In this document: in pieces, positions 1-11,800 of the stretch | Layout of the letters: the number at the start of each line of letters is the position of its first letter | Position numbering within the stretch: the stretch's first letter is position 1 | Assembly (NCBI GenBank): GCA_002633005.1 | Contig: NMRA01000441.1 | Coordinates: 203,995-267,994 of the forward strand | Direction of reading: 5' to 3' | Source: Phoronis australis | Lineage: Eukaryota; Phoronida; Phoronidae | DNA: 64,000 nt | The notes under the pieces: model-generated | Databases searched by the model: none | Told to the model about the DNA's origin: nothing | What the model saw: only the letters and a program-made list of their open reading frames with translations | Position numbers and translations under genes: made by a program

Positions 1-599
1 ACGTAACGGCTTGTGCGTAAGACCACAGATTTCGCCCATTGAAAGTATGCGTAGTTGGCCATGTACTATATAGTCTATGCTGATATGAACACCCAGGTAA
101 CCGCAGCTGTCATGTGTAGAGTGCGGTTTAGCTCGTCAGCAGAGTGTCAGGGATGGTTCGCGGTTCAAATCTGCACAGCTGCGGCTGATTTTACACAATC
201 ACTTTTCTCGCCGATTGCGTCACTTAATGGAGAACTTGGAAGTAAACACGTTGTGACAACACGAGTAATTGAAAATGTCATAAGTATAAAAATAAATAAT
301 CTGGGAAACCACAAACCACAGCATACATGATTCTAGTCTTGAATTCAAATTTAAAATGTCATGCTTGGGTAAACTCCGCCGATTCACAGTCGAAAGACCA
401 AAATAAAACAAAAGAAAAACGCATACGGACATATTGATCACCGGGTTCATTCTTACAAAATCTTTCAAAATGGTTATTTTTATCTAGTTTCGTTACACTT
501 TCATTACATTACAACACAGCGCATGTAGCACTGCTAACAGGAAAAATAAACTGAAGGTCATTGAAAGTTCAAATTGTGTGAATTGTTAATAGAATCAGT

Positions 600-958
600 G
601 ATGGATTTAAACCCACTTGACATGTTTCGGCGTTTGTTAGAACACCATCCTCAGAAGAAAAAACAGTGGCCATCTTGCTAGGCCCAACAACAAGTAATGA
701 TACACAGACACAGTCAGTTACAGGAGAGTAACAGTAGACTAGACTAACAATGACAACTTGTGGTGTGCCAGTTGCCTATTGAGACTGGCTTACGCCAATT
801 GATATGTAGAGCCTCGCGAATTTTTATCTCCTTTGTTGTTTATGCATGGTTTATTATAGCAAATCCATTGAAAAAGTATGGCTCTTAACAATGATTGGAG
901 CTCTGCAGATGAATATTTAATAAATGCCGAAACACGTCAAGCCGTTTTAAATCCATCG
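600..958. mobile_element. Inverted-repeat element, ~360 bp
   Basis: The left arm near 600-643 (GATGGATTTAAACCCACTTG...TTTCGGCGTTTGTTA) is the imperfect reverse complement of 911-958 (...AATGCCGAAACACGTCAAGCCGTTTTAAATCCATCG). Arms are ~44 bp with about 8 mismatches, enclosing ~270 bp without coding capacity. Likely a MITE or foldback element. No target-site duplication is evident. Confidence 0.6.
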
Positions 959-1065
959 TTGTTTTAATTAACATATGCTACTACTTGCTATCCTGGAGAT
1001 GTGTGAATTGTGTATTTCCCACATTCTAAGTACCCTATTGCCCCGCCAATTGACCAATGGGTGGC

Positions 1066-1490
1066 AGTGCAGAACTGCGCTTATACATGTATGTGACACT
1101 TAGGCGCATACGCCAATATGCGAGCCACTTCGGTACAAAAGGCCGCGAAAAGACAGTATTTTGGATACGGGCCCACAGGCCTAAAGGCGTGGCAATACGG
1201 TAATACAAAACTATTTACCAACTTTCTTGAAAATACGCCAAGCATCTCCTAAGATACAAAAGTAAACGTGAAAAATGCCATTAAGAGGCAAAACGGTAGT
1301 CAAAATGCGTGGGTCTTCATGCAAATTAATGTAATTGCCAGTGCAGGGTACATTGCCTGTGCTAATGCGAAACTTAGGCGCATGCACCAATATTCAAATC
1401 ACTTAGGCAAAACAGGCGTCATTTCGGATATAGGCCCATGGCCATACAGGCGCGGCAATAAGGTAAAAATAAATACGCTCAAGCAAATTT
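1066..1490. repeat. Diverged tandem duplication, period ~275 bp
   Basis: 1066-1210 and 1340-1490 share ordered blocks: CAGTGCAG, ACTTAGGCGCAT followed by CCAATAT, GGATA...GGCCCA, AGGCGTGGCAAT versus AGGCGCGGCAAT, and a TAAAA...AATAC tail. Divergence is high, so this is an old duplication or two copies of the same dispersed repeat. Confidence 0.45.
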
Positions 1491-1765
1491 CAACATGCTC
1501 CTTCAGCTGTGACTTTGTTGTCACTTGGACGCCAGGCATTTTTTCGCTTGGGGACCCGTAAAACCTACATACCATTTGCATTTCAAGCAGAAAACGAGGT
1601 CTTGGCGGATTTTATTAGCCATTCAGGAGCCCGATTGAAATATACAGCACGACCAGAGTGATCCGGAACACCTGGGATATTTTCATATCCTCAAATTTCC
1701 CCTTAGTGATGAATGTTATACATGCCCGTGTTCGAACAGACATACGGCCACTGATTCCCGTTTGA

Positions 1766-2657
1766 AAGTCACATGACTTGTAGTCGTATGTCCCTGGTAT
1801 GACCAAGATCGCAAATGAGCAAATAATGTTCACCTTTGAGGGAAAATTTGAAGCTTCGATAATACCCGAGGAGCCGGTGGGACTAGAGATTTATACAGAA
1901 GATCACTGGCTGCACCACATTCCGCAACGGAACATGCCTGCGAGTGAAAGCTTGTGAGATAACGACCTTTGTTATGCAAGCTATTTCTTGCGAAGACTTG
2001 CGAGATCTATTCGTCAAACACTGGCCTCACGAACGCAGTCCAAAGAACGACCTAAATGTCACCATTCCCCTCACATGTTCTCTTCAAGAGGGAATGCGCT
2101 GAACCAAAACGAGTCGAATTAGTGAGGGCAATTTCCGGTGGAAGAAGAAATGTAGCAAATTAGATCAGAAGTCATACTGAATGGAAATAAGTCCGTGTTT
2201 GTTCAAAGTTCAATGATCTTGGNAAGTCACATGACTTGTAGTCGTATGTCCCTGGTATGACCAAGTTCGCAAATGAGCAAATAATGTTCACCTTTGAGGG
2301 GAAATTTGAAGCTTCGATAATACCCGAGGAGCCGGTGGGACTAGAGATTTATACAGATCACTGGCTGCACCACATTCCGCAACGGATCATGACTGCGAGT
2401 GAAAGCTTGTGAGATAACGACCTTTGTTATGCAAGCTGATTTCTTGCGAAGACTTGCAAGATCTATTCGTCAAACACTGGCCTCACGGAACGCAGTCCAT
2501 TCCCCTCACGTGTTCTCTTCAAGAGGGAATGCGCTGAACCAAAACGAGTCGAATTAGTGAGGGCAATTTCCGGTGGAAGAAGAAATGTAGCAAATTAGAT
2601 CAGAAGTCATACTGAATGGAAATAAGTCCGTGTTTGTTCAAAGTTCAATGATCTTGG
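1766..2657. repeat. Direct duplication around a single N (unmerged contig overlap)
   Basis: 1766-2222 and 2224-2657 are near-identical, starting AAGTCACATGACTTGTAG and ending TTCAATGATCTTGG. They differ by small indels (for example a 25-bp stretch after CGCAGTCCA present only in the left copy) and a few SNPs. The copies meet exactly at the N (2223), as expected when the overlapping ends of two contigs from different alleles are abutted. Confidence 0.9.
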
Positions 2658-4628
2658 AAGACACATGATGGTTAGATTCAAGATAAAAGTTTTCCATTAA
2701 TACCATATCGCAAACATGAATGCTTGTTACTTCGTTCTTTTATTTTTCAATTGAGTAAAGTTAAAACCCTGTAATTGTGAAGTTGCATGGATTTACAATT
2801 CTATTTTTTTTTGTATTTTCTTCAATCGGTATACCTCGTACGACAACACAGTCAATTGCTGCTATGCGCTCACAGTAGTGTGGCAAAAGCGCAACTTCTA
2901 CAGCTTCACCAGTACTGAGTAGATACTACTTGGATAAAATTATTTTGGTCTCAGCTCGAACTGTGTAGGTATATTTATGACGCGCAATGCGAGTTATTTT
3001 AATTCTGAAATTTTCAAATGGTCAGAATACGTTGGTTGGTGTTTTGAGTAATAGTAGTAGTAATAATACTAAAAAAGGCTCATGTACCTGCCAGCGACTC
3101 AAAACAATCTATTTGCAATATGACAAAGGGTTTTTATTTCAATAATAAAACACAAATATTTCGAAACAAAAATGAACCCACTCCAAAAATCAATAGTGGA
3201 AAACAAAGCCTGTTACTGACATACCAACCCATCAAAAGTGAGGGTAGATCGAGGAGAAACAAACAAAATAAAGAGGACATAAAGGGGCACAAGCCCATAA
3301 AGGTATTAAACAAAGTTAGCAGTGTGGTTTCAGTCTCAGAAATTAACTAAAAGCGGTCTGTTAACTGTGTTTCTTTGTGAAGGTGGGTCCGTGTTCGTGT
3401 ATTTGGGTGAATGGATGTTTTGTGAGTCGGTTCCCTGTCTGTGAGTCAGTGAACGATGTTTGCAGGTACATGAGTCATGTTCATGGGTCCATGACCGTGT
3501 TTATGAGTCCGTTAACCGTGTAGTTTAGGTACCTTGAAAAGGACGCCAGAGAATGAACGACAAATTGGTGATTGTCAAAGTGAGTAGTGTCGGAGTGCAC
3601 ACAGAGAGAGGTATTCCTATAACTCATATAACGCCTGTATGAAGGCGTATGTTGATGAGGGTCGTGAAACTGATCGATGATTTACCCGCCACATGCTATG
3701 GGAAAACGTTGCATTTTGAACACACCACAATTTCCAATAGCAAGTCAAAAGGCGTACATTCGGAAAATGGGATACTTTTTACCTTTCTAGTGCTCGAAAT
3801 AAAAGCAGGGGCTTATATTCCAAAAGTGGGGATCACATACTATAAATAGGTCTTCACGCACGCCACCACGAATATTTTTCTATTTGCAAATCAGGTTGGC
3901 TTACAAACAACTAGTGACTTCAAACGTGCATCTTAATCAGCTAAATGGAAAGAATGAATATTCCGTTGTTTACAGCATTTTTAGAAATAAAGGACAGACT
4001 GTGAAACAATCAATGCTGGAAAAGTTAGTCCGTTTGTTGAGTTTTCGCGTACAGTGGTTATGGGAAACTGGTCTAACAACTTCTCCAGTTTCACCACAAT
4101 CACCCAATACCAGAAAAAAGCAAAGAACAGGGGACCCATACACGGGTAGGTCAATGTCTCTGAACATCAACAGAGCTTGGATGCTTCTCTCTGCTCACAG
4201 TTTAAAAACTCACTTGCAATATTTCCCTTGTAAAAGTGTTCCCAACATTTGATGGTGTTCAACAAAATTCATGCTATAGTTACCAATAGTATTTCCCTTG
4301 TCTTGTTCCACATTTAATATCTCAACAAGACTCCAGCTACTAATGGAACTGGCAGACAAAAGAATCATAAAGGACAGAAAAAAATTAACTCTGACTCTGA
4401 GTATAGTCCTATGGACCTATAATCGGGAAAGTTTACAAATCTTAGTCATGGGTCTATATTTGGGGTTAACCCATTTGCGTAAAATCCTGGTGCACCAATG
4501 TGCAGGAGCATGTTGAAGTCTGACTGGAACTCATTATGTATTGTTATCCCTCCACTCAACGCTGCACAACAGCAGATGCAAGGGTGCCACTCTCTTTTCC
4601 AGTAGAAACGTTGAAGACTCTATGACAG

Positions 4629-4690
4629 TCTCCTCCCCAAGCCTCAAGATGGCGCTGATTGGTTTAGCCATTTGAGGCTTGGTGAGGAGA
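4629..4690. repeat. Hairpin-forming inverted repeat
   Basis: Arms 4629-4652 (TCTCCTCCCCAAGCCTCAAG...) and 4668-4690 pair with two mismatches around a ~15-nt loop. There are no flanking genes within 1 kb. May be a tiny foldback element or a structured-RNA seed; nothing further supports transcription. Confidence 0.7.
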
Positions 4691-5349
4691 ATTAACTTGC
4701 CAGAATTTACTGATTCTGAAATATTTTTACGTAAGGAAATGCTGGATTATTACCAGTGATATAAAGTTTTTCAGTTTTTAAATTTGCTGTAATATAATAC
4801 AAAAATCGGAACTAACCATAATTATGCAGCAATTTGAGTCTAGATTATTGAAAATATGATGTCATTTGGTTCAAAAACAGAATGATTTTTATGATGCCAT
4901 CAACTAAACAGAATGGACAATAAGTACGTGAACAACTTTTATTTCAATCAATAACCAAAAATTGTCTCCTGCTTCCGAATCACGGATGGCAGCAACAATC
5001 CCTGCGAAAACAATTAAAATCTGCGTTTGAATGTTGGTGTTATCTTAAGCGCAAAACATTCCATTGAATTGGGCCTAAAAAGTGTGAATAATATCAACCA
5101 AGCTTGAATAAGGTTGCCCCTTTAAGCTTGGTTAATCTAAATACCAGTAAGTATTACTCAAGCTCAGTGAATTTTGTAAACCCTTTAAGTTGGTGGGAAT
5201 ACACTTGACGAACTGACCCACCAGTCCGAAGTATTCTCATTTGTAAGTATCCCAGGTTGCTATTGGACTGAAGTGTGAACCCTCATCAGCAGAAGCCTCG
5301 CAATGAACAAACTCCAATAAGGATGAATAAAAGGGTACTCCCCTTCCTT

Positions 5350-5460
5350 TTCTTTACAGACGAGGCATTGTGACCTAGTGAAATAAGTGTCGCATCCTTT
5401 ATTTAAAGTCGCATCCTTTATTTAAAGTCGTGAGTTCGAGTCCCACTTTGTACACTGATA
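5350..5460 (+). mobile_element. Degenerate tRNA-derived SINE
   Basis: A pol III-like layout: a degenerate A box (TGACCTAGTG, ~5369) and a good B box within GTGAGTTCGAGTCCCAC (~5429-5445), as in tRNA-headed SINEs. Between the boxes a 19-bp unit (TCGCATCCTTTATTTAAAG) is tandemly doubled, which destroys any tRNA fold, so this is not a functional tRNA. Confidence 0.5.
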
Positions 5461-5846
5461 GACCCTTGAATGAGGTCTCTAGTTCCTCAGCTTGGTTTTA
5501 ATTATATGTGACCAGTGTAATGGGCCCCCCTGAGCTGTCTGTACCAGACCTCCTGCAATTATATACTTTTGTTTCCAGACCCCCACCCCATCTACCCTGC
5601 TTAATTTATGCATTTGGTGAACCTTATTTCTCATAACAAAAAGCCTTATGAATGAAATTAGACTCACATGGAAATATTGTATTGAAAGTTGATTAATTTA
5701 ACATTGTTCTAAAGTTATGACAACTTTTATAACAGACTAAATGATGAATATGAATTCCAGCTAGCAGCACAGTTCAGATTCACAACCAAACATAAAAAGC
5801 ACTGAATCAGTAAAGGGTGCAGGACTTGCCAAAACGAAAGACTTAC

Positions 5847-8800
5847 CAGGAGGACAGCAACAGCGCAGGCAATGGTGGTGTTCCAGTCCGCATCTGCAGC
5901 TGCCCGGCCACACAAGATACTGTAGAATATGAAGTCACCAAGACCCAACTTCACACCACCTGGTAAAACACAGCTTTTTGTGACAAAACTGCACAATCTT
6001 TCAAAGGTCCAAAATTTTAAAATTAAAACTAGATGTGAGACTTTTCAAGGTAATTGTCAGCCTCCACCCTCTGTGAAGTCATTTAATTAACATTTCATCA
6101 ATTGACTTTTCAACTGTTCATTGTCAGCTATTAGAAATAATCTGAATTCATGCCCTCAAAAATTACACAAGCACAAAAGTATGAATTTCTAAAATGTACC
6201 AAATGTGTGTTTGAACAATCTTTTGGTCAATACCCTGGACAGCACCTCAGATTTTTAATTCACTCTCAAACCGCAGAAAAATCAGCCATCAAAGATTCGC
6301 GAAATCTTCGTAGTTGGATGTATTTATAGCCAAAATTATTTGGCAGTTGAAAGTTTGCTACAATAAAATAGCATTTCTGTTGAACTTTAGTGAGAGAATG
6401 TGATACTGTTGCGCCAAGCAAGTACATGTTTGTTTTTAAAAAGACACAGTAACTTCATTGTTACAATTTAAACAAACCCTGTGGAGCAACACCTATCAAA
6501 ATTATAATGAGATTTTTACAGACTTGAGACAAGTTCAAGTTGAAAAGAAATGGTTACTTAGTTTCTGTTTTGTGCCTTGAAACTTGGTCGAATTTTGATG
6601 CTGTCCAATTTGTTTTGAAAACAACTGACAAACTGCGAATGTCTAAAAGATCTGAGCCTACATGAAAAACCAATACGGAATGCCCGAGCACACCCCCCAG
6701 TGAACAGATGGTATGAATATTATGTTGAGACACCTTGGATTTTCAAATTCAAGAGCTTTTTTGATTTTACGTTTGGCACAAGAAACATTTCAGAGTTCGA
6801 AATATCCACAAATAATGTTAAATCAGTGATGACAAGCACAGAGGGAACTTTTGGCATGTTTAACCATCTCGGACTAGAGTCAACAGAATTTAGGCCTCTG
6901 AAAACACGTGCAATGTCACTTAATGCCTTTGTAAGGTCTTTTCAAACGTTTCCACACAGTACACATGCAAGAAAGATTTAAGCCTTAGTGTTTAATAAAG
7001 ACAAGAACTGGGATGCATTCCATAGACGCAAAAATCTTGCGAAAAAGCAAGACCGTGCAAAATCATGCGAATGATAGAGGAACGTTTCGCGAGTATGCTC
7101 GAAGTTTACTAGCGTACTCTAGCACAATGTGGGTCACAGAAGTCATTCACCGGCGAGGTTGGGACGTTTGGTTTTGGAATAGAATATGTGCTTCTGCTCC
7201 ATAAACAGAGATCTATTGGTGCAAGTGTGCTGGCAGTGTCCTGGATCCTCACAACATAGCCTGGTTCCAGTGACTGACTACACCTTGGAACACAAAACAT
7301 AAATTTTTCAGGTCATAATGTATTCATGGTGCCACAAGGTGACAAAAAACGGTGACAGGGCTACGATTTCATTCTCCATGGCCACAAGAGTGGACAACAA
7401 AGAAAAGAAGAAAAAACAGTGACAGCATACCATTTTTATGGCTATTGCGAAAGTTTCTCCTTTGGAAATTGTGGCGGGCACATAGCCTCACCTTCAGGGT
7501 TTTTCACCACAAAAAGCAGCACAAGAATGTCTTTTTCAGCGAGGTCATTCACCAACTGAGGGTTAATGACCCTGCACCCCATTCCCTTTAATCTGCCACT
7601 GAACAAATAAACAAGACTTCCTCAAATGCTTACGTTCTTCTTCGTCATCTCGATGACGATGCCTTCGCGAACTCTGTCCCTCGTTGGTTTCACCTAATGA
7701 CTGGGCAGCGGCGCGGGCTCGCTGTGATTCGGTACTCGACAGCCTGTTCCTGACTGGCCGACTCGGCCCACTGCTCCTGGACTGACGGTTGGGATCTCTG
7801 AAACCACCCTCGTCATCATCCTCAGCATCTTCTTCTTCAGTAGAATGTTCGTTAGCTAAAGAGACATCATCAACAAAATGGATACCAGAGCCCGGGGTCT
7901 AACCTTTATACTTGAAATCGAACTCCAATTATTTTTTACATTTTGCGTGATTATATTTTCGTACAAGCTCACGACAACTGTCCATCATTCTGTGCTGAAG
8001 TACAACATGTGGATAATCGTATTGACTGTGTAATCCTAGTATGCACTTGACAATCCTAGAATTAAAGCTACACATTCGAGTCTAACTCAGTGTAGAGTTT
8101 CCACTAGTTCCTAGGGGTCGTCAAGTGCAAACTTGGACTAGACATGCACTAATTGGTAAACACTGTAATAAACTCAAGCACAGAATAATAGATAGTTGGC
8201 GTGAGTCTGGACAAAAGTGCAAAGCAAAATGTCGAAAATAATTTTGAGTCTAAATTAGAAGACTGGAACCCAGGCCCAAGAATTATCAGAACTGATCTAG
8301 TAGGCAAGGTACCTGATAATTGATCGGCAGTAATTATCAAACATTTCCAAATGAGTACAACACTGAGTTGGGGTTAACGATGGACATACACTTTTAAAAT
8401 ATTCAGTTTCAGTTTATTTGCAAGTACTCCTTTTAAAATATTCAGTTTCAGTTTATTTGCAAGTACTCCCAATTCGGGAGAAGGGTTTGTGAAAACAATA
8501 CATTTTGCAAGCTATTGGAATTCCTCTAAAAATTCCTTGCTCTCTTATTGAGCGATGCTTGGCTGATCCCACCAAGTTCCGTACTGATGCCTTATAAAAA
8601 CAGGCAATTTCTCATAGGGTGTTGCACAGAGTGTTTGCCACCAACATCCAAACGGTGCTCCCATTTATGTCTGTAGGCCGATATGACAATTTTCAGCCCA
8701 AAACTCATTGGATCAACGTGAGAAGTTATATGCAACTTTGACATATCATGTGTTGGCCTCACAGATGTCACCCATAAAACGTCGTGCAAATACATTTTGG

Positions 8801-11800
8801 CCTTGAAAGTGCCTACCACAAAAGGTTCCATTCATATGGTTGGCCATGAAGGCAGTTCTCAATAATGTTCAACTCACCTTGTTGCCGAGACTGGTCGCGG
8901 TCAGCCATGTTCACAATCCACACCATGGTAGCTGAAACAAAAGGTCCAGTGAGTTGCATCATGAATGAACTATGGCCATCAATTCAAACCAGACATGTGT
9001 CGAATGTTTGGGTCATTGGATTTTTGAATACCTGAACTTCCAACATATAAAATTTCATTTACTATAATTTTGTGCAGCCAACTCCTTCTAGGTGAGATTG
9101 TGCGAAAAGAAATCATTGCCACCCACCCCTTTTTAGCCAACCCGAGAATCAAAACGATTACCACGCACTGCTCCAGACGCGCCCACTTCTTACCAAACCA
9201 TGTTTTTGGCAATATCATTAAGGGCTTCAAGGCTACAATTATTCACCTACTTGTGCTGTTATGCCTGATCTCCACTTTATTATAAATTGACATATCAGTC
9301 TCCCATGTCAAGCGCTGTTTGATGTTTAGTATGGCTAATTTGGTGAATGTCTATTCCACCTTAAAATTCCAAAGGTTTCCTGCAGTTGGATGCCTGCAGT
9401 GTTAAGAAATTTATTTTTGGGTAAGAAAAACCCCAAGGATAGTTAGTCGGATCTAAGTGCTAAAGATTCTCCTTACTTTGACTAAATAAATTTTGCTGAC
9501 TTCTCTAACATAGTCTATCCTAACATGCACTTAGACTTTAGTTTTGATGAGAAACTGACCAACATAACAAGTCAAGAGCAATTAACTCTGAAGACGGACT
9601 TGCATAAAACACCTGCGTGCTCATCATGACTTTTAACTTGCATTTAATACGAATTGACATCCATCCGTGTATTTTCAGTCACCACTTTTCACTCTACTGC
9701 CCACATTCAGCTGCACTCGGATTAACACCCAATCCCAAAGTCTATGTTTCTCAAATATCTGTTTGCCAAACTAACAATTACGCATCTGAAGATAAACGCG
9801 AGTTACAAGTCACTTTTCGTCTTTCTAGAGCTTACTGGAGTAAATGAGAGCTGGGAAAATGGGCTCGTTTCTCTCCTGGGCAGTCTCCACAAGAACTTTA
9901 AGGGGACCTTTGGGACACAACACGGCGACCAGATCTGAAAATACAAACCAATGGCAGTGAGCTCTTATTCTGAAAACTTCAAAAAGACACAACATAGGGC
10001 TTGGAATGACCAAAGACAAAAAGGGGAAACTTTTCCAGGTGATGTATTGCTCCACAAATAAATAGCCTTGCTTGATAGACAGATTTTTTGTGCTGTTTTT
10101 GCATGAATAAAGTCAAAATGATAAGAGACAAAAATGAGGAAACTGGAAATCAAATAAAAGAGGAAATAGACACCAATAGAAGAAATCCTCTCACAAGAAG
10201 AAAATTCCAAGCCCTGACAACACCAATTTTTTGATGGTGAATTATGCAACAATATGCTCCACCTGTTGGAAACAAGGTTAACTTTCTGTATGATCTTATC
10301 AACAACTTAGAGTATTAAGCCAAATATCCACAAATCAACAGATTGTAATGACAGTAAAATTATATATTTCTGAAAGTAGAAAGATCACAGAATTAATTGT
10401 GTCATGTGACCCTGTTTTTAGTAAAAATGTAGCAACAAAACAGGTACATTGATAGGAAAACAGTAGTATCAATAGTATGATTTTGCTTGATATAAATGTT
10501 CAAGATGAAATCTCAAAAACGATGTTACAGTTTTATGTAGTATCCTTTCACTCTTTTCTTATCCAACTTTGGATTTTTTTAGTCTTAAAGAGAATATTTT
10601 CAAAACAATTCCTACATAACAGCGCTTTGAAGAACAGTACCCAGTATCTGGAAGTTCCATATCAATTCAAGTAGCCATTTCTGACATGACGTTTCAAAGA
10701 GAGCCAAATTTTACTAGGGTCCTACATAACTTAATCAATGAATTCACACGTTTATCTAATAATAATTCCTATTCCTCAGCAGCTCTGCACTCAACCAACA
10801 GGTGGCGTGCTGACCAGACTTAAAAATGTTTGTGATCTCTATCTCCATGCTAGTTCAAGATTGACATATCTATAAACTGAGAATAAATAAAGATTTGAAT
10901 CCTGTGACGATGAAATCCAACTTCTGTGTAAAACGGCCATGGTGTGTTCCATAAAGCTTCAAAACTTACCCATTAGATAATTTAAATTGATGCATGATGA
11001 CAAGCACATAGTACTATAACATCAACATGACATGTGATCATGCCATGTGGTTGTTACTATCTAGCGTATAACTTTCACGCAACCCGGCCCTGAAGAATAC
11101 CCACTGCGCTGCTTCTCTTGAACCACCCGTACTCACCCCATATGGAGATGACACCCAGCACCACGTAGGCAGTCCACTCTGGCAAATACTTGATAAAGAT
11201 GAGCGCCATTAACGCACTGACAAGAATAAGGTAAGCCTGCTGGAGCAGCAGGGGACCCTTCCAATGGATACACACCATGCCCACCACACCAAAGTTCCAG
11301 ATCATGATGGCCGTGGTGATATAGTCCAGCGGCAAGTTGTAAGCTTTCAGGATCTCGCTAGAAACCAACAAGTGCGTTCAACAAATACTGTAACCATTGA
11401 CATTTTTATTATTATACTGGGCTGGGTTGGATAAAACCTCATAACATATTATTCATTTGATTGATGTAAGTCATTGTTCAATAATGGCAATATGACAACA
11501 GGCAATGATATCCAGCAAATAAATTATGCAACAGGAACCCTGATGGTGTTCTTTTATTGCAAAAATTAATACAAATAGATATGTTGTTGAATTTGTTTAT
11601 GTATTGCCTTTGTATTGCCTTTATATTGCCTTTGTATTGCCTCTGTAATATGTGTGTGTAATCGAACAGTCGAATGCTTTCCACCAAATGCTCTATCGCC
11701 ACCTAGTGACAGTTTATTTCACTATATTACCGCAACATCAGCTCAGTAGGATGTACTCTAACAAAGCTATCACTTGCAAGGAACAGCCATGAAAATAACA

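Larger units (their letters stand above)
1..5846. other. Repeat-rich region downstream of presenilin; no supported gene
   Basis: Both strands were read for the missing presenilin terminal exon (PALP motif, FYF, QFYI ending) and it was not seen. The stretch holds inverted-repeat elements (600-958), a diverged ~275-bp tandem repeat (1066-1490), the duplicated contig end around the N at 2223, a degenerate GTGAGTC-rich satellite near 3370-3530, a foldback at 4629-4690 and a tRNA-derived SINE near 5350-5460. Short ORFs here (for example 3884-4252) have no splice or homology support. Confidence 0.6.

Noticed and set aside
3884-4252. 122-aa plus-strand ORF
   Set aside because: No recognisable domain, no splice context, biased composition, and in a repeat-rich stretch.
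5429-5445. Functional tRNA gene
   Set aside because: Good B box but no cloverleaf; the A-B interval is filled by a doubled 19-bp unit, so it is SINE-like debris.
9825-10252. Minus-strand ORFs around presenilin exon 6
   Set aside because: Only 9934-9836 aligns to presenilin; the extensions run past the GT/AG borders into intron.
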